Assembly (NCBI GenBank): GCA_013399695.1
Contig: VXAU01000756.1
Location: forward strand, 555,900 to 619,899
Length of the DNA stretch: 64,000 nt
Direction: 5' to 3'
Source: Formicarius rufipectus
Lineage: Eukaryota; Chordata; Aves; Passeriformes; Formicariidae
Each line of letters opens with the position of its first letter. Positions within the stretch are counted from its first letter, which is position 1. The position numbers and the translations under genes are program-made. This document shows positions 11,706-24,700 of the stretch, piece after piece. A model generated the notes under the pieces. That model worked only from the letters and a program-made list of their open reading frames with translations, was not told the DNA's origin and made no database searches.

Positions 11706-14005
11706 TTATTTATCTCTGTTTTTCAAAAGTTAGGGCTGAAAATGGTGCACTTGTAGAATTATTGAGCATAAATAACATGTCATCTGCTCTCAGCTACATG
11801 TGCTGGGTTCCAGGACAGAACTGCCAGAAAAATAAGGTAGTTGCTAATTTACATGTGGATTTTTGATCTAAGTATTGACATTCAAAGGGTTAAAACCCTC
11901 AGTAAAGTATTTGCTCTCTTACAAAGCAATCTCTTGATTAAAGATGTATTGTGTTTGAGTTAAAATGCTTTTAGTAGGGCTTGGATAACCATACAGATTA
12001 TAATTTTCATATTGGTACTTTGAGAGTTGGGGGTTTTTTTAAGCTATCATTTTGTAAGTGTCAGTCTGTCCCATGTTCCCTCTATTGGCCAACCTGTCAA
12101 AGGTAACATGAATGCTTCTCAAAAAGAATTATAAATGCAAGCTGCCATTTATAATCAGTAGACAAGGAAATCCACCCATCAAGCTTCCAGAAAGCCAGTT
12201 GTATTTTCACACAATGTTCCTGAGAATGGATTTATTTCTTCTGTGTTTTACAAACGATTCCTCACTGAAATGCTATTAAAAGGTCAGATGTGAACCATTT
12301 AAAGTACCACTACTTGCCAGTACATCAGTGTGTTGTGGAGTTGAGTTATGCTAGTGGTTAACTCTTACTGCAGTCAGCCCCAGTGTCTTCCAGCACACAC
12401 AAGTCCTATCTGCTGCTGGTAGAGCTGAAAGAACACAGGCAGCAGCTACTAAACCCAGCTCACCAAGAAGCAGTGCTGAGAAACTTGCCTCTCTCAATGT
12501 AACCATGTGCCTGAACACCCATGGACGATCACATAAGGAGAACCCAGACAAATTCAGCTTCCAGAGGTACTTAATGACACCTTTGTTGTGCCTCTGGTCA
12601 AGCTGATGTCAGGCCAGGGCACAATGGAATGTTCAGATGTTCACAGCTACTCCGAACTCGCTCCCGCTCCAAAAGCAGGGTCAAATATATGGGGACACCT
12701 TGCCTTAAAGTGCTGTTGTGTTAGCAGCACATGGGATTTTTGTTACCTATGTACCAGTGGCTTTCTGAGCTGTCACCTCAGCAGCTGGGCAAAGCTTCCA
12801 CTAATTTCACTTTTGAGACTCAGACAAGTGAAACCTCATGATACAGCTTTCTGGATGTCTGCAGAAAAGAAATGCTCCAGTTTTCTAGAGTCTAAAGCTA
12901 GCTGAAACTGTTCTTACAGTGTCACATACTTTGCTTCTAGACCTCTCTAAACAACTGCCATACTGAGCTCTGATGCTGGATTTAGCAGTCAAAAAGGATT
13001 TGCTGTTGACTTTAGATGAAAAAAAATTATTGCAAGGAAAGCATTTTGGTTGTTGCTTTTCTTCCTCATCTGCTGTTGTGAGGAAGCAGCTTTTTGCAGG
13101 GAAACAGAGTCACAAATAAAATTACCAAAGGTGTTCTCCACCTTTCCCCCATCAAAAGTAATTTCTTACAGAGGGCTATTAGCCTGCTCTGGGAAGATTG
13201 AGCGTTTTCATTCTCTTAGAAAAATAATGCATTTGCTTTGAAACTTCATGGTCTAGATGCCTTTTGTCTCTTCATTTCTTTCCAGTTGAATTTCCTGTGT
13301 TTATTCAGAAATTTCAAACTTACACCGATACCTCAGTGATTCTCTTCACTGCGATTTTTAAGCCTTCAGTTTTAATTTACAGCGTAATATTTTTAATTAA
13401 AAGCACAATACAGAGTTTGTTTCATACATACCCTCAATAATTTTTAATTACATAAATGCTTTTGATCTTTTTCTGCTAGCATAAGTTTAATTTTAGCAGG
13501 ATTTTTTTTTAATATTACCTTTCACATATTGTACAGTAAAGTCTGACTGATTTAGCACTAGATTTCAGTTGAATGTGGTTCAATAAATAAGGAAATGAAA
13601 TCTGAAATGAGGTAATACATCACAAATTGGTATTTTCTGTACTGTTGGGTATTCTAAAAACTTGGGATGATTGAATGGACTCATTTCATATGTTGTATTC
13701 ATGGCACTACAGTAATGTAAAATAACATTGTTTAAGGTTTACACAATAAATACTAGTTAGTGGTCACTGGTGTTTGCTATAGTGAAATCACTTTGATTTG
13801 AGTGTCTCAAAATATGAAGTATCTCACTGGTTTTCAGTAACAAAAGCATAACCTGTGTCTTGAAAATTTGAGCCCAAAAATGAGCAAGTAAATCTGTTGC
13901 TAACTGATGCTTTGAAAGAAAGACTTTATACAGAAGCTTAAATTAGATAAAGAAGTGAAGGCTGTTCAAAAGCAGGAGGGCTGCGACCTCCAACTCTTAT
14001 AACAG

Positions 14006-14034
14006 CTGGGTTGAGTGGGAATGCTAGTGATTAA
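14006..14034 (+). repeat. 29-base direct repeat, copy 1
   Basis: Begins CTGGGTTGAGTGGGAATGCT and is identical to 16039-16067. The flanks are unrelated. Confidence 0.9.
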
Positions 14035-16038
14035 AAAAGGTGTGACTTTAAAATAAATGTGTTTCATAGATTTCTTGCACATTTCCCCAAACAAGAGAGA
14101 AATTCCTGCTCCTTGAAAGAGATGGCTCCACATCTGCAGTCAGCAGAATCTGGGCTGGGAGTGTGCACAGTACGCTGCAATGATAAGAATACAACACACC
14201 GTGAAGGGAAGTGAAGCAATCCAGGACCTCTCAGGTTTCACAGCCTGTAATCAAGCAGAACTACACATTCAGGCACAAAAATAGCCAGCAGACAAGTAGA
14301 GGCAGTGCTTGTTCAGCTCTGACATGGAGTGTGAGCCAAGTGACTTTCTCCCTTGCTCCTGTGCCTCCTATTTTTTGTCACACTGGAAAATACAAAGATT
14401 TGGGAAAACTTCTTAAATTCATCTATATTTAGTTCAAATTTTCTACTCTTTAAGGTTGCAAGTGAAACTAAGATCTATATTCTTTCCTTCAAGCTTAAGG
14501 CATGTTGTCTAAGCCTCTGTCTCTGTCTAAATTTAGTAAGATTTTTTTTCCCTTGGGATTTTTTTTATGCTTCTATGTTCCTGAATACAAGTGTGGAACT
14601 AGACATTACATCTGATAAGATTCTTTTCATTAAATCTGGGTGGTATTCATCAAGTTGAACTGAAGTTTCCTTCTGCTGGTTCTTGTGTTTTCGGAGACTG
14701 TGTATCATATTACAGTTGAATTTCTAAAATTGAACTATTCCATAAAGAAGAGTTGGCAAATCAAGGGTCTTAGTGATTCAGACTAGTTGATATGTGCCTA
14801 GAATTTAATTCATTTCTATGTCTGTTACTGTAAAATTACTTTCTTGATATTTTCTGTGTAAAAAGTTTTCTCAAATGTGGATGTCAGGGAGTATTTGTGA
14901 GAAATTTTTCAGGAGCACTGGATGTTCAGACACACTGATTGGCATGACCAAACACACAGAAGCTGTAGGTCTGTGGATACATCATGCTGTGTATACTCTG
15001 AATTTTACTCCCTGTGGCTAGATAGCTCCAAGTGCTTATTTCTTAGTCCATGATGGTGTTGGTTCAGTTAGCACTGAAAGCCTGAACGTAGTTTTTGTAG
15101 TTTCTTTAGTGAGAAACTAGGATGATTTTTCACACTGGTATCAAACGTAGGGATGTGTGTATATATTTATTCACTACATTCAGTTATTTGCAGCAACTTC
15201 TGTGGTTCACTGAGGCAGTTTGATTTTGCCTGTAGGTTTTAGCACTTTTGGTGCTTAATTCTTGCCAGGGTAGATGCTTTTTTGGCACTCAATTCACAGA
15301 ATTAAGGTTTTGACATGAAGCATTGTCGTTGTAACATGCCATTTGGCTGCTTGTCAGCCCCGGCCGTAGGAGTTGTATACCTGAACCTGCAGGATTGTTG
15401 TTTCAATCGTTAGTATTTTATAAAATTGCATTGTTTGGGCTCTTACTTTGCCTGAGTTAACGGGCACAATGGCTCTGGAGCTGGCTTGACAAGTTGGGCA
15501 GAATGGTAAGAGGGATAATAACATTATTTTATGCTTTCACTTCTCTTAAAATTTGGATGTTTCTGCAAATCCAGTAGCAATGCTTTAATTCCCCAAAAGG
15601 TGAACTGGCTTTTGCCACTTTCTCTATGGGCAGTCTTGATGCATAAACACTGGTAGTTTGTCACAATGCTAAGATTTTCTAATATAAGCTGTTTGCCCAA
15701 TATCTGTTCCTGAACCCTAAAGAATTCTCTTATTTTATATAATGGTATATGAAGGGAAGAGACAGACTCAAATGTTTGTGTGTTTGGCAAGATTGCTACT
15801 CCTTGCCTTGAGACATCTATTTCACAGTGTCTGGCCATCCCAGATGATGTGATGTGGGCCTCCATCAGAAAGGAGAAATGTCCAGTGCAGTGAGCTCCAG
15901 AATTCCTCAATTTAGTGAGACAAGATGGAGAAACAGCTTTTTTTTTCTATTCCTTTAAGACTGTTATTAGTTTTCAGTATGAGATGGGCTTTAAGGTTGG
16001 GGAGGTTTTAAAGCCTTACTAAGATGTTTTGAAATTAC

Positions 16039-16067
16039 CTGGGTTGAGTGGGAATGCTAGTGATTAA
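16039..16067 (+). repeat. 29-base direct repeat, copy 2
   Basis: Exact copy of 14006-14034, in the same orientation, 2033 bases downstream. Confidence 0.9.
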
Positions 16068-17964
16068 TGCAACCTGTTGAAATACTTGAAATTTTCCTCC
16101 TTGCCATGACATGGGGCTTTGCTCACAGTGCTTGTGTAGCCATGAAGTAAACAACTTTTATACTACTTTTATTTCTTAGTTGCATGTGGCACATATACAG
16201 AACTTCTTGTAAAATCATTAAGTGGTTTGTGTTTAACAAAGATGAGGCACTGGACCACGTACCTTTTATCCTAAGAATTCAGTCTGATTTGAAATTTTCT
16301 TCTTGTAACTTTAATTGGCATGAAACTTAGGTTCTAGTGATATTCTCTTGTCGCCAATACTTAAATCATCAGCTTAAATGGTTTAAACAGGTGTCATTCA
16401 TTTGTTAGACACTGTAGCTAGTCCTCCTTTCTTCTGTATTTGATGATAATCAGGCTCAACCATCTGCCACAGGTGGCTGGAGTTACTTTAGCATCAGCAG
16501 CAGCATCAATTTGCTGCATAGTGATATATGCATATATGATAGTCAATATCTGGGGAATCTTGGATCAGAGATGCATTCAGGCCTTTTTTTGTGTGTGTGG
16601 GTGTTTGGTTTTTTTTCAGCTTGCTGGAAAACTATTCCAGATGATCAACTGGTTATCAGCACATATGATCAATAATAGGGTAATATTTGGGGTTTTTCTT
16701 ACAGGAACCATAATGATATTCTTCCAGCCTGCCAAAGCTGCAGTTCCCATGAGATGGTAAATGAAGAAAGCAGAAAATCCCTGAGACCTCACCTCCACCT
16801 CTGCCTTCCAGTTTGTGGCTGTGCATTCCTGGCACTTGTCTGGTTTTGGTCTCAGCAAATGTCAGATATATCCCTGAGCTTTAACTTGGCCAGACCAAAG
16901 AGTTTGCTTGGCTAAATGATTTTCTCCTACATTAGTCAGGTTTTGTGGGTCAGTGAAGGGTCTGGTGAGCAAGAGGAGAGGGAGAAGTACATGCTCCTGA
17001 GATACAAGAGATGCAGCCTTTTTGGCAGGGAAATTACTGGCTGGGGTGCCTGCGGATCTGCAGCCCAAGCACCAAACGGCTGCTCTTACAATTTCCAAGT
17101 ATGATCATTTGGGCACTTTTTACATTTATCCAACTAAAATATATATTTCTTGTTAAACTCGCCTATCTGGAGAATCTTGGTAAGAATAATTAATATAGCA
17201 GCCAAATTTACAATCACCTTCAGACTTCTGTATCACTTGTTAATATCAGTAATACTTCTGCTTAGTCAGCCACAGCAAAACAACTCCATAAAGTTTTATA
17301 AAAATGTGCCCCCTGCTAGTCAGCAGCTACCTCCTTGGTTGATGAAATTAGAAGGCAATGAAAAGCTTTGGTGATAAATATGTTTGTTGCTAATCCTGTT
17401 TAAGATTTGGCTAAAAAATCAGGGCGGGAGCATTGTGGCCCAGCATCAGCAACGAAGAAGGAACTGTGTTCATGAGATTTGGAGCCACACTGGAATACGG
17501 ACAAAAAATCTAGTGGCAAACAAGGACAGGAATACATATATATACATAATTTATTTTTAACAAATAGTTGTAGACTCACAGGAGAATTAACTGAGAGGAG
17601 AGAAGGGAGAGGACACCATTTGCCTAGCAGAGATGTTTGAAAACTCAAAGTCTTAAGAATTTCAAATAAGCAACAAGATGATAATTGTGGGGACTAAAAG
17701 GGCAATGTACAATGTAATCCAAGCACGGATTACAAACTTTGACTTGGCTGTTGTCAAATGCTAAAATGCCTTCATCTGCTATGCCGGGATTGCCACCCGC
17801 AGGTGATGTGCCCGTTATGGAACTGGTACACGCGCAGAATCGCCCCCCGGACACGCCTGCAGCGCAGAGCATCCCTGGATCCCGGCCCACGGACAGGGGG
17901 CTCCTCGGGCTGCCTCTGCCTCCCCCGCCGCCGCCCGGCACGGACAGGCGTGTCCCGGTTCCCA

Positions 17965-18500
17965 GGGCGGGGTATTCCCATTCCCGGCAGTGTATCCCGG
18001 TTCCCAGAGCTGCATCTCTGTTCCCGGGAGGCGTGTTCCTGGAGCTGTATCCCCACTCCCGGACCTGTATCCCCGTTCCCTCAGTTATATCCCTGTTCCC
18101 TCAGCTGTGTCCCGGCACTGTATGCCCGTCTCCCTCAGCTGCATCCCCATTCCCTCAGCTGTCTCCCTGTCTCCCTCAGCTGTATCCCTGTTCCCCTAGC
18201 TGTATCCCTGTCTCCCTCAGCTGTATCCTCATTCCCTCAGCTGTATCCCCATTCCCTCAGCTCTATTCCCATTCCCATCTGCATCCCCGTTCCCGGCGCT
18301 GTATCGGTGTCTCCCTCAGCTGTATCCTCATTCCCTCAGCTGTATCCCCATTCCCTCAGCTCTATTCCCATTCCCATCTGCATCCCCGTTCCCGGCGCTG
18401 TATCGCTGTCTCCCTCAGCTGTATCCCCCTTCCCTCAGTTATATCCTCGTTCCCTCAGCTGCACCCCCGTTCCCGGCGCTGTATCCCGGTTCCCACAGCG
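17965..18500 (+). repeat. GC-rich minisatellite upstream of the CCDC34 start
   Basis: Tandem copies of a ~20-base unit close to CAGCTGTATCCCCATTCCCT with many variants. A higher-order unit of 99 bases starts near 18210, 18309 and 18408. Because 99 is a multiple of three, reading frames stay open for long distances here; one of them runs in frame into CCDC34. Confidence 0.9.
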
Positions 18501-18555
18501 CCCAGTGCCGCGGGTGCCGCCGGGATCGCTCCGTGGCCGCCGCCTCCGCCCGGCC

Positions 18556-18637
18556 ATGAGCGGCGGGGCCCGGCCCGGCTCCCCGGGCGGACACCAGGAG
18601 CAGGAGTACCAGGAGCAGCAGCAGCAGGAGGAGGAGG

Positions 18638-18685
<48 letters not shown>

Positions 18686-18758
18686 AGGAGGAGGAGCAGG
18701 AGCAGCGGGAGCAGCCGGGGCAGGGCCGGGCGGCCGCCCCGAGCCCGCCGGGCCGCAG
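18556..18758 (+). CDS. CCDC34: CCDC34 exon 1 (coding part)
   Basis: Begins MSGGARPGSPGGHQEQ and continues as a Glu/Gln tract to PPGR. The donor after CCGCAG is gtaaca. Human CCDC34 has an acidic stretch in the equivalent place, so the charge is conserved although the sequence is not. The start codon is the first ATG after the minisatellite. Confidence 0.8.
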
Positions 18759-21700
18759 GTAACACCCCCGCGCTGCGCACAGCGGGCTGCTGGCCGTAAA
18801 CACACACCGGCCTGCGTACATAAACGCTTTAAGCGCTCTGTTGGGTTTTGGGTTGGTTTGGGTTTGTTTGCTTGTTTGTGGTGTTTTGTTTGTTTGTTTG
18901 TCTTTTTTTTTTAGGGGTTTGTTGGCCTGAGCCTCGGGGCCCTCTGCCGTATGAAAACCTACAGCCTTTCCTGCCATCCTTTTAAGTGTTCCTGTAGGCC
19001 AAAGGGCTCTCTTGCCTTGCGGATATATCTGTGTCCAGGGTCCGTGTTGTGTGTGTGCACTGCACAGTTCCCGCTCCTGTTGGTTTAGTTTTGTTCCCTC
19101 TTAATTATGTGCAAACTTAGCACGTCTTCGTTTTATTTGGGATCTCGCCAGCTTGACAGGAGAGTAAATAATTCTATTCCTCCCTTTAGAACAGAAGGGG
19201 GAAGAGCAGGCAGTGCCTGCCTTGTCCTGGGATACAACCTTTGCGTGGGAACATTCCCTGGTGGTGACTGTAAGTAGGGATGCTCAGCTGAGTGGGTCGG
19301 AGGGTTCGTGTTCCAGATGAATTCTCAGGCCTCCTCGGAGAGCAGTGCAGAAATATGGACCACACGGAACTTTGCTTACAGGCATTTATTGAAAAAGGTG
19401 CTAAAAGTCCAGGGAAAGTGGGTTGAAGTGTAGTCAGAAGCTTCAGAGTGAGAACGATAATAGCCAGTTTGTGATCCCTTCTCTTTCAGGCTTTCTGGTA
19501 CCTCTCCATTTGCTGCTTCCCAAGGCACAGTTTTGTTCACGTCCCTTGAAGCTCAGTAGCACTGTGTTCAAGCTACAACATGTCTTTATAGTTTGAGATG
19601 CTCTCTGGAACAGCCCTTGATTTTTGGGCCTGTTGCAGCAATGTTCTTTGGCAACAGAAGGATGTAATTGAAGAGGACCTCTCTTTGGGCCTGGGTTAGG
19701 ACAGCCTTGTTAAACTGGGCACGACACACACTTCACTCACACACACGCTCTTCCTTAGTAGCACTGCTGCTGTGTTGTGCGCAGTGCCTGCCCGGTGTTC
19801 ATGCAGCAGCCGTGGAGAGGTGCCAAGGTCTCACAAGTATAATAATAAATACAGTTTGTAGGTAGTCACAGCATTCCCCACATATGTACACACTCCAAAT
19901 CTTTTCGTTGTTGTTGTCCTCTTAAAACTACACAAGAATTAGCCAGAGGCAGACATTCCATGTGGGAAATGCAATATTTGCGAAAGAGAAAGGATGTAAA
20001 CAAGGCTTTATGAAATGGTGTGGGGAATTTTTCAAACTTTCGTTAGGGGCCGCCAGTGTTATATTTGATTATGTTACCTAAGTGAATATATGGCAAACGA
20101 TAATCACAGTGTTCTCTATCAATCAGACTTCTAATGCCAAATGTGTCTTAATTTGATTTAAGATACTTAGTTTTAGATGTGCACATGAGAGTGGGTTATT
20201 TTAAGAAGTCTGTTATAATTTTTTTGAGAAAGTTCATAGCTGTGAACATACTAGCATTTCAGAAAGTAGTCCCATGAAATTCAAGGTGTGTGGGACTCAA
20301 AATACATCATTGTTGTGCCAAGGATAGTGTGACTGATGGCTGGAATGCACACTGAGAAGGACTGGGTTCCAGTCTGCATTCTGGTGCAATCTGAGAGCTT
20401 GAGACACAGTACTGGGGAAATGTTTCTTCTAAATTCATATTGAGGTCTTCGTATTGAGCGTATTTTCCTCTTTTGAAGCTTTATTTTCTGTTATTTCTTA
20501 TTTGTCTACAGTAAGTTTTTAATCTATTACTGTGAGTAATTTTTTTTAGAAGTTGACAGCTTGAACTTCATAATTACTGATTCAGGGAAACACATAGTAA
20601 ATATTATTTTTCTTAATTAGTTCCTTCTCCTAGTAGTTTTTCTAAGGTTGGTTTACTATGTCAGCTTTGTTCCAGTACTGGGTGCCATAATGCAAATCAT
20701 GCAAAGGAATGCATGGAGGAAGTATCCCTGCCCAAAATGTCAAGTCTGTACAAAGTTGTGGGTTTTTTTCTTGAATTTGAATGCATAATACTTTTATCCT
20801 TATCTTTAATAAACTTTCAGAGGGTTATTTTCTTAAGTTGCATCCCTTACTATATGTATGTGTTTAAAAGCTGTCTCCTAAATTTTTGGTCTTTGTTAAT
20901 GCTGTAGCATAAAAGCCCTGAGGTGCAGCAGGGTGTGTTGGACAGTGCTGGAGTTGGGAGTGTTTGGCCTGTGCTGCTTCTGTCCTTGCACTGTCTGTGT
21001 GTCAGGGTGTCCCTGTCAGTTGTGTTATGCCACATGTCTGTAGCAGCACAGGATAAAAGAGGGCTGGGGGCTGATGAGAGGGGAAGCAAGCCTTTTCCAG
21101 GTGAGTTTCAGTGGGAATCAGTTCCCCTGAACATGTCACGACCTGACCAATGAACAGTTGTGTTAGCACACACGTGCGGGTAAAACAACAGAGGAGAGCA
21201 GGACAAAGCTCCTTAGCACTGACATTGTCTCCAAATGCTTTCTATCACAGAAATATATTCTAAAGAAGACTGGGACAGAAAATATTTTGCAATGTAGTAT
21301 TGGAGTAATGCTGTTTCCTGTGAACATGTTACGCTTTTATATTGGTAAAAACCAGATATCTTATGTTTAAATGATTTATTTCTTGAGCCATTAGCATAAT
21401 GTGCTGTTTGGATGCTACTTCTGTAGCTTAAATTCATCAAACAGAATTGCTTGCTGTTGTGAAGTATATATATATAGATAGATAGGTATTTCAGAGCCTG
21501 TACATCTAAGTGAAGTCTAGTTTCACTCTTTTGTTAAGAAAAAATTCTGTCAGAAGAAATCTTTTAAATAAATCTGTCAGCATATTTTAAATTTTTGTTG
21601 ACTTGGAGCCTAATATGCTGTCTTACTTAAGAAAGAGTACATGTATAGAGTATTATAAAAGATATTTCTGGCCTGGGGCTAGAACTGCTGCATGATTCAT

Positions 21701-24700
21701 GAGTAAAGAAATTATGAGTGAGTTATATAAGGTATTGAAAGTCTAATAGAACCTTGTATAATACCATCAAGTATTGTATGCTACCTGCATTTCTTAAGCA
21801 CATTCCCCCTGAAAGCTTTTTAAGGTGAAAAACTTTACCTCTCAGAGTGAATGGATTCAAAATGCTTGATATCATGAATCCACTTCTATAGGACTTGAAA
21901 GAAGAAAAAATGTTCTTGCTTTACTTGTGCTGAAGGCCACTTGATACATGGAGCCTCTCTGTGGCCAAGGACAGGATGTTCATGTCAATATCTTTTTCCT
22001 TCATTTCCATATGTGAGAAGGAAGATGACACTTTGATGTTACTGGTGTTCTTTCTGTTTAGTTTCTAAAGGCAAGGATTGAATCTGTTCCTTAGTTTGGA
22101 ATGGGGGAGGGTGAGGGGTGTGCCAGGGGTGGGGAAATCACTAACAAGGTAGAATTTAACACATAGAATGTACAATATAAGAGGGGTGGTCAGAGGTGTA
22201 CGATAAATGCCATTTATCATTTAAGGAGATTACTAAGCAAGTAGAAAAATAATATCATTGTTATCACATTATGCCATAAAAGAAAAGTAGTTTTTCAAGA
22301 CAGTAGCTCTGCTTTACTGTTCAATCAAATAAATTACAGGTAATAATCCCTTACATTTCTCATTTTGCAGGAATACTGAAGACTCTGAAATTGTAGTGGG
22401 GGGAAAGGAGACACCTTTGAAAGACAATCTTTCACCATGGGAAGAATGGTTCATTGGCAAAGAGAAGGAGCTGCGTGCCCGCTTCCAAGCTAGAGCTGCA
22501 GAGGTGAATATATCCAACTGGCTTGATGTTAAATCTAATAGAAGACAGGAGGCACTGGTTGGTTGTTTTTCCCTTTGTGGAAACATGAGTAGTGCTGTCC
22601 ATTTTTTTCAGTGTCTTGGTCCTCCATGGTGTTTGTGTTTGACAGTGCTGGCATGATTCATGTTGTGTGTGTTCTCTTTTGCTAAATGTTATGCTTCATT
22701 GAAGAGGTGCTGGATAATATTTTGCATACCCAACTGTCAGGTAATGGTTCGAGTTTAAAAGATTAGAACATATTTACGAAATTGGTACCTAGATTTTCAC
22801 CATGGGTACATGCACCTGCTTGTAGGTAGTGAACCACAACAGGGTGTGTGCTGGTTGTAAGTGTGCCAAACTACTTGGTTAGATTTGAGGCACAGTGTTC
22901 TTACCCACTTAATGTGTAATTTTACAGCTGTTCGGTGTCCTTTCCCAGGATAGGTTTCCCTGTTACAGCATATTTTCCCCTCAATCTATCTTTTGCCCCC
23001 TCACAAATGAACAATTCTTGAACACTGGGGCTGGGGCACAATTAAGTGAGAGTGCTGTATCTATTCTTGATTAATATGTTTGTAATTGGAGTTGATTAAA
23101 TGATACTGTTGTTGAAAATCAAGTTGGAAGTATTGGGTAATGATTAGAACAATCACATCAAAGCTAGATAATTTCTCACTTTAGTTACTGATTTACTATT
23201 TGACCTTGAACAATGTTCTAGCCTTGCTGTGATTATCTGTGATGGGAATATAGCATACAGTTGTTTTATGTGGGCTACCTCAGGTTGTTTATAAAACGCC
23301 TACTACTGGAATGTTCTGGAACAGTCTTTGAAGAGGTCAGCAGAACACCAAAGTAGTTTGTTAAACTTGAGGAATAAGTTCTGATCCATTAATATCCACC
23401 AACTGTTTCATGACTTCCCCCTTATATTCTAGTTTGGTAATCATCTTTCCCTATTTTGATTTTTAAGTACAAAAAATTAGTCAAAACAATTTTAGGCATT
23501 ATGGAGAAAACGTGATTTGAGTATGGACCTCTTGTGTGGTCTTGATGAGGAACCAAAACAATTTATCCTTGTGAATCACACAATAACACTGACAGCATCC
23601 TAAATGTAACCTGGCAGGTATCTCTCAGCTATGTATTAAGAGGAGTCATAGGACAAACATTACTTAAAGCCACGTAGAAAATCATCGTATAGATAAATGT
23701 TTTATTTTTCATTTGTAAGATTTTGAAAACATTAGGTAAACTGCAGCATAGACAGCACAAAAAGCCTATATTTGGGGGGAGAGAATACAATCAACATTTT
23801 TGTAACAGACAAGAAGAGAATAAGATACTGATATAAACATTTAATTATCATTTAATTATTACTGCATTTGCATGTAAAAAGTACTCTAAAGTGATATCAT
23901 AAGAAACAACTGTGAAATCCTAGATCTTTCTCTGACAGCAGCACCAGGTGTGCCCAGATTGTCAGAAATGTTGATAAACCTTTAGAGTGGATAGTGGATT
24001 GGGTCTTCTAAGGTCCTTAAAATGCTATTAGCTTTTACGGAAAACAGGATCTCTGCAATACAGGTGTTTCAGAACTCAAAGGAGATGTTAGTTGCTCTAA
24101 CTGCCTCAACACAGCAACAACTGTATTTTCAAACTGTATTGTGGGTCTTTGAGCTTTCTGTAGGCTCCTCTTGATGTCCTACTAAATTGAAATTCAGTGT
24201 TGTAAGATAAGGGTGTTCTCTCTGAGATGGAATCATAAAATGAGTTTCATGGAAATAATTCCATCTGTCTGTGTTTGTAGGTATGAATTTTCCTTGAAAA
24301 ATAGCATTTTGTGCTACTGTTGGAAAAGATAGACTTCTCAAATTGTTGTCTTAGTCATGTTTTTCCTTTACCAGTAAACTTCATTGGAGAGTTATAAGTG
24401 ATTGAATATATACTGTATGCCATTTAAAGATACTTTGGAATTTCTTTTCTCATCTTCAAAATAAAACTCCCATTTCAAAGTTTGCTAATATCTGCAATAA
24501 TTCTGGTTTTAATAAGCTTTGGATTAAGCCCTATTGTTCCTATAGCTCTGGTACTAAAACTCACCGGTGAGTGATAATTCACTTAGCTTTTGATACCATC
24601 CACAATGCAGAGCACTACACAATGTAAATTTTAAGTATTGTAGAAAAGTCCTGCTGCAAATTAATATTCTTCTGAATGAAGTATGTATTTCCAGTTAATA

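Larger units (their letters stand above)
11706..17769. other. Intergenic region between LGR4 and CCDC34
   Basis: About 6 kb without a recognised gene or transposon. It holds two exact copies of a 29-base word at 14006-14034 and 16039-16067. A 128-codon minus-strand open frame (15524-15910) matches nothing I know. Confidence 0.7.
17770..18800 (+). promoter_or_regulatory. CpG-rich CCDC34 5' region (probable promoter)
   Basis: A sharp rise in GC and CpG around the first CCDC34 exon, unlike the AT-rich flanks. This is typical of a vertebrate CpG-island promoter. No TATA box is evident. The transcription start cannot be placed, partly because a minisatellite fills 17965-18500. Confidence 0.6.

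Noticed and set aside
15524..15910. 128-codon minus-strand frame between LGR4 and CCDC34
   Set aside because: No family recognised, no splice or poly(A) context; length is within chance for this much sequence.
16440..16760. 106-codon hydrophobic frame resembling a membrane protein
   Set aside because: The hydrophobicity comes from T-rich DNA including GT and T runs; no conserved motif, signal or neighbour supports it.
17739..18914. Long open frames through the minisatellite, including a 391-codon frame
   Set aside because: A 99-base periodic array keeps all frames open. Only the frame leading into CCDC34 deserves testing, as noted in the findings.
18435..18977. Antisense frames over CCDC34 exon 1 encoding poly-Leu or poly-Ser/Cys
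   Set aside because: Mirror image of the CAGGAG repeat coding for Gln/Glu on the + strand.
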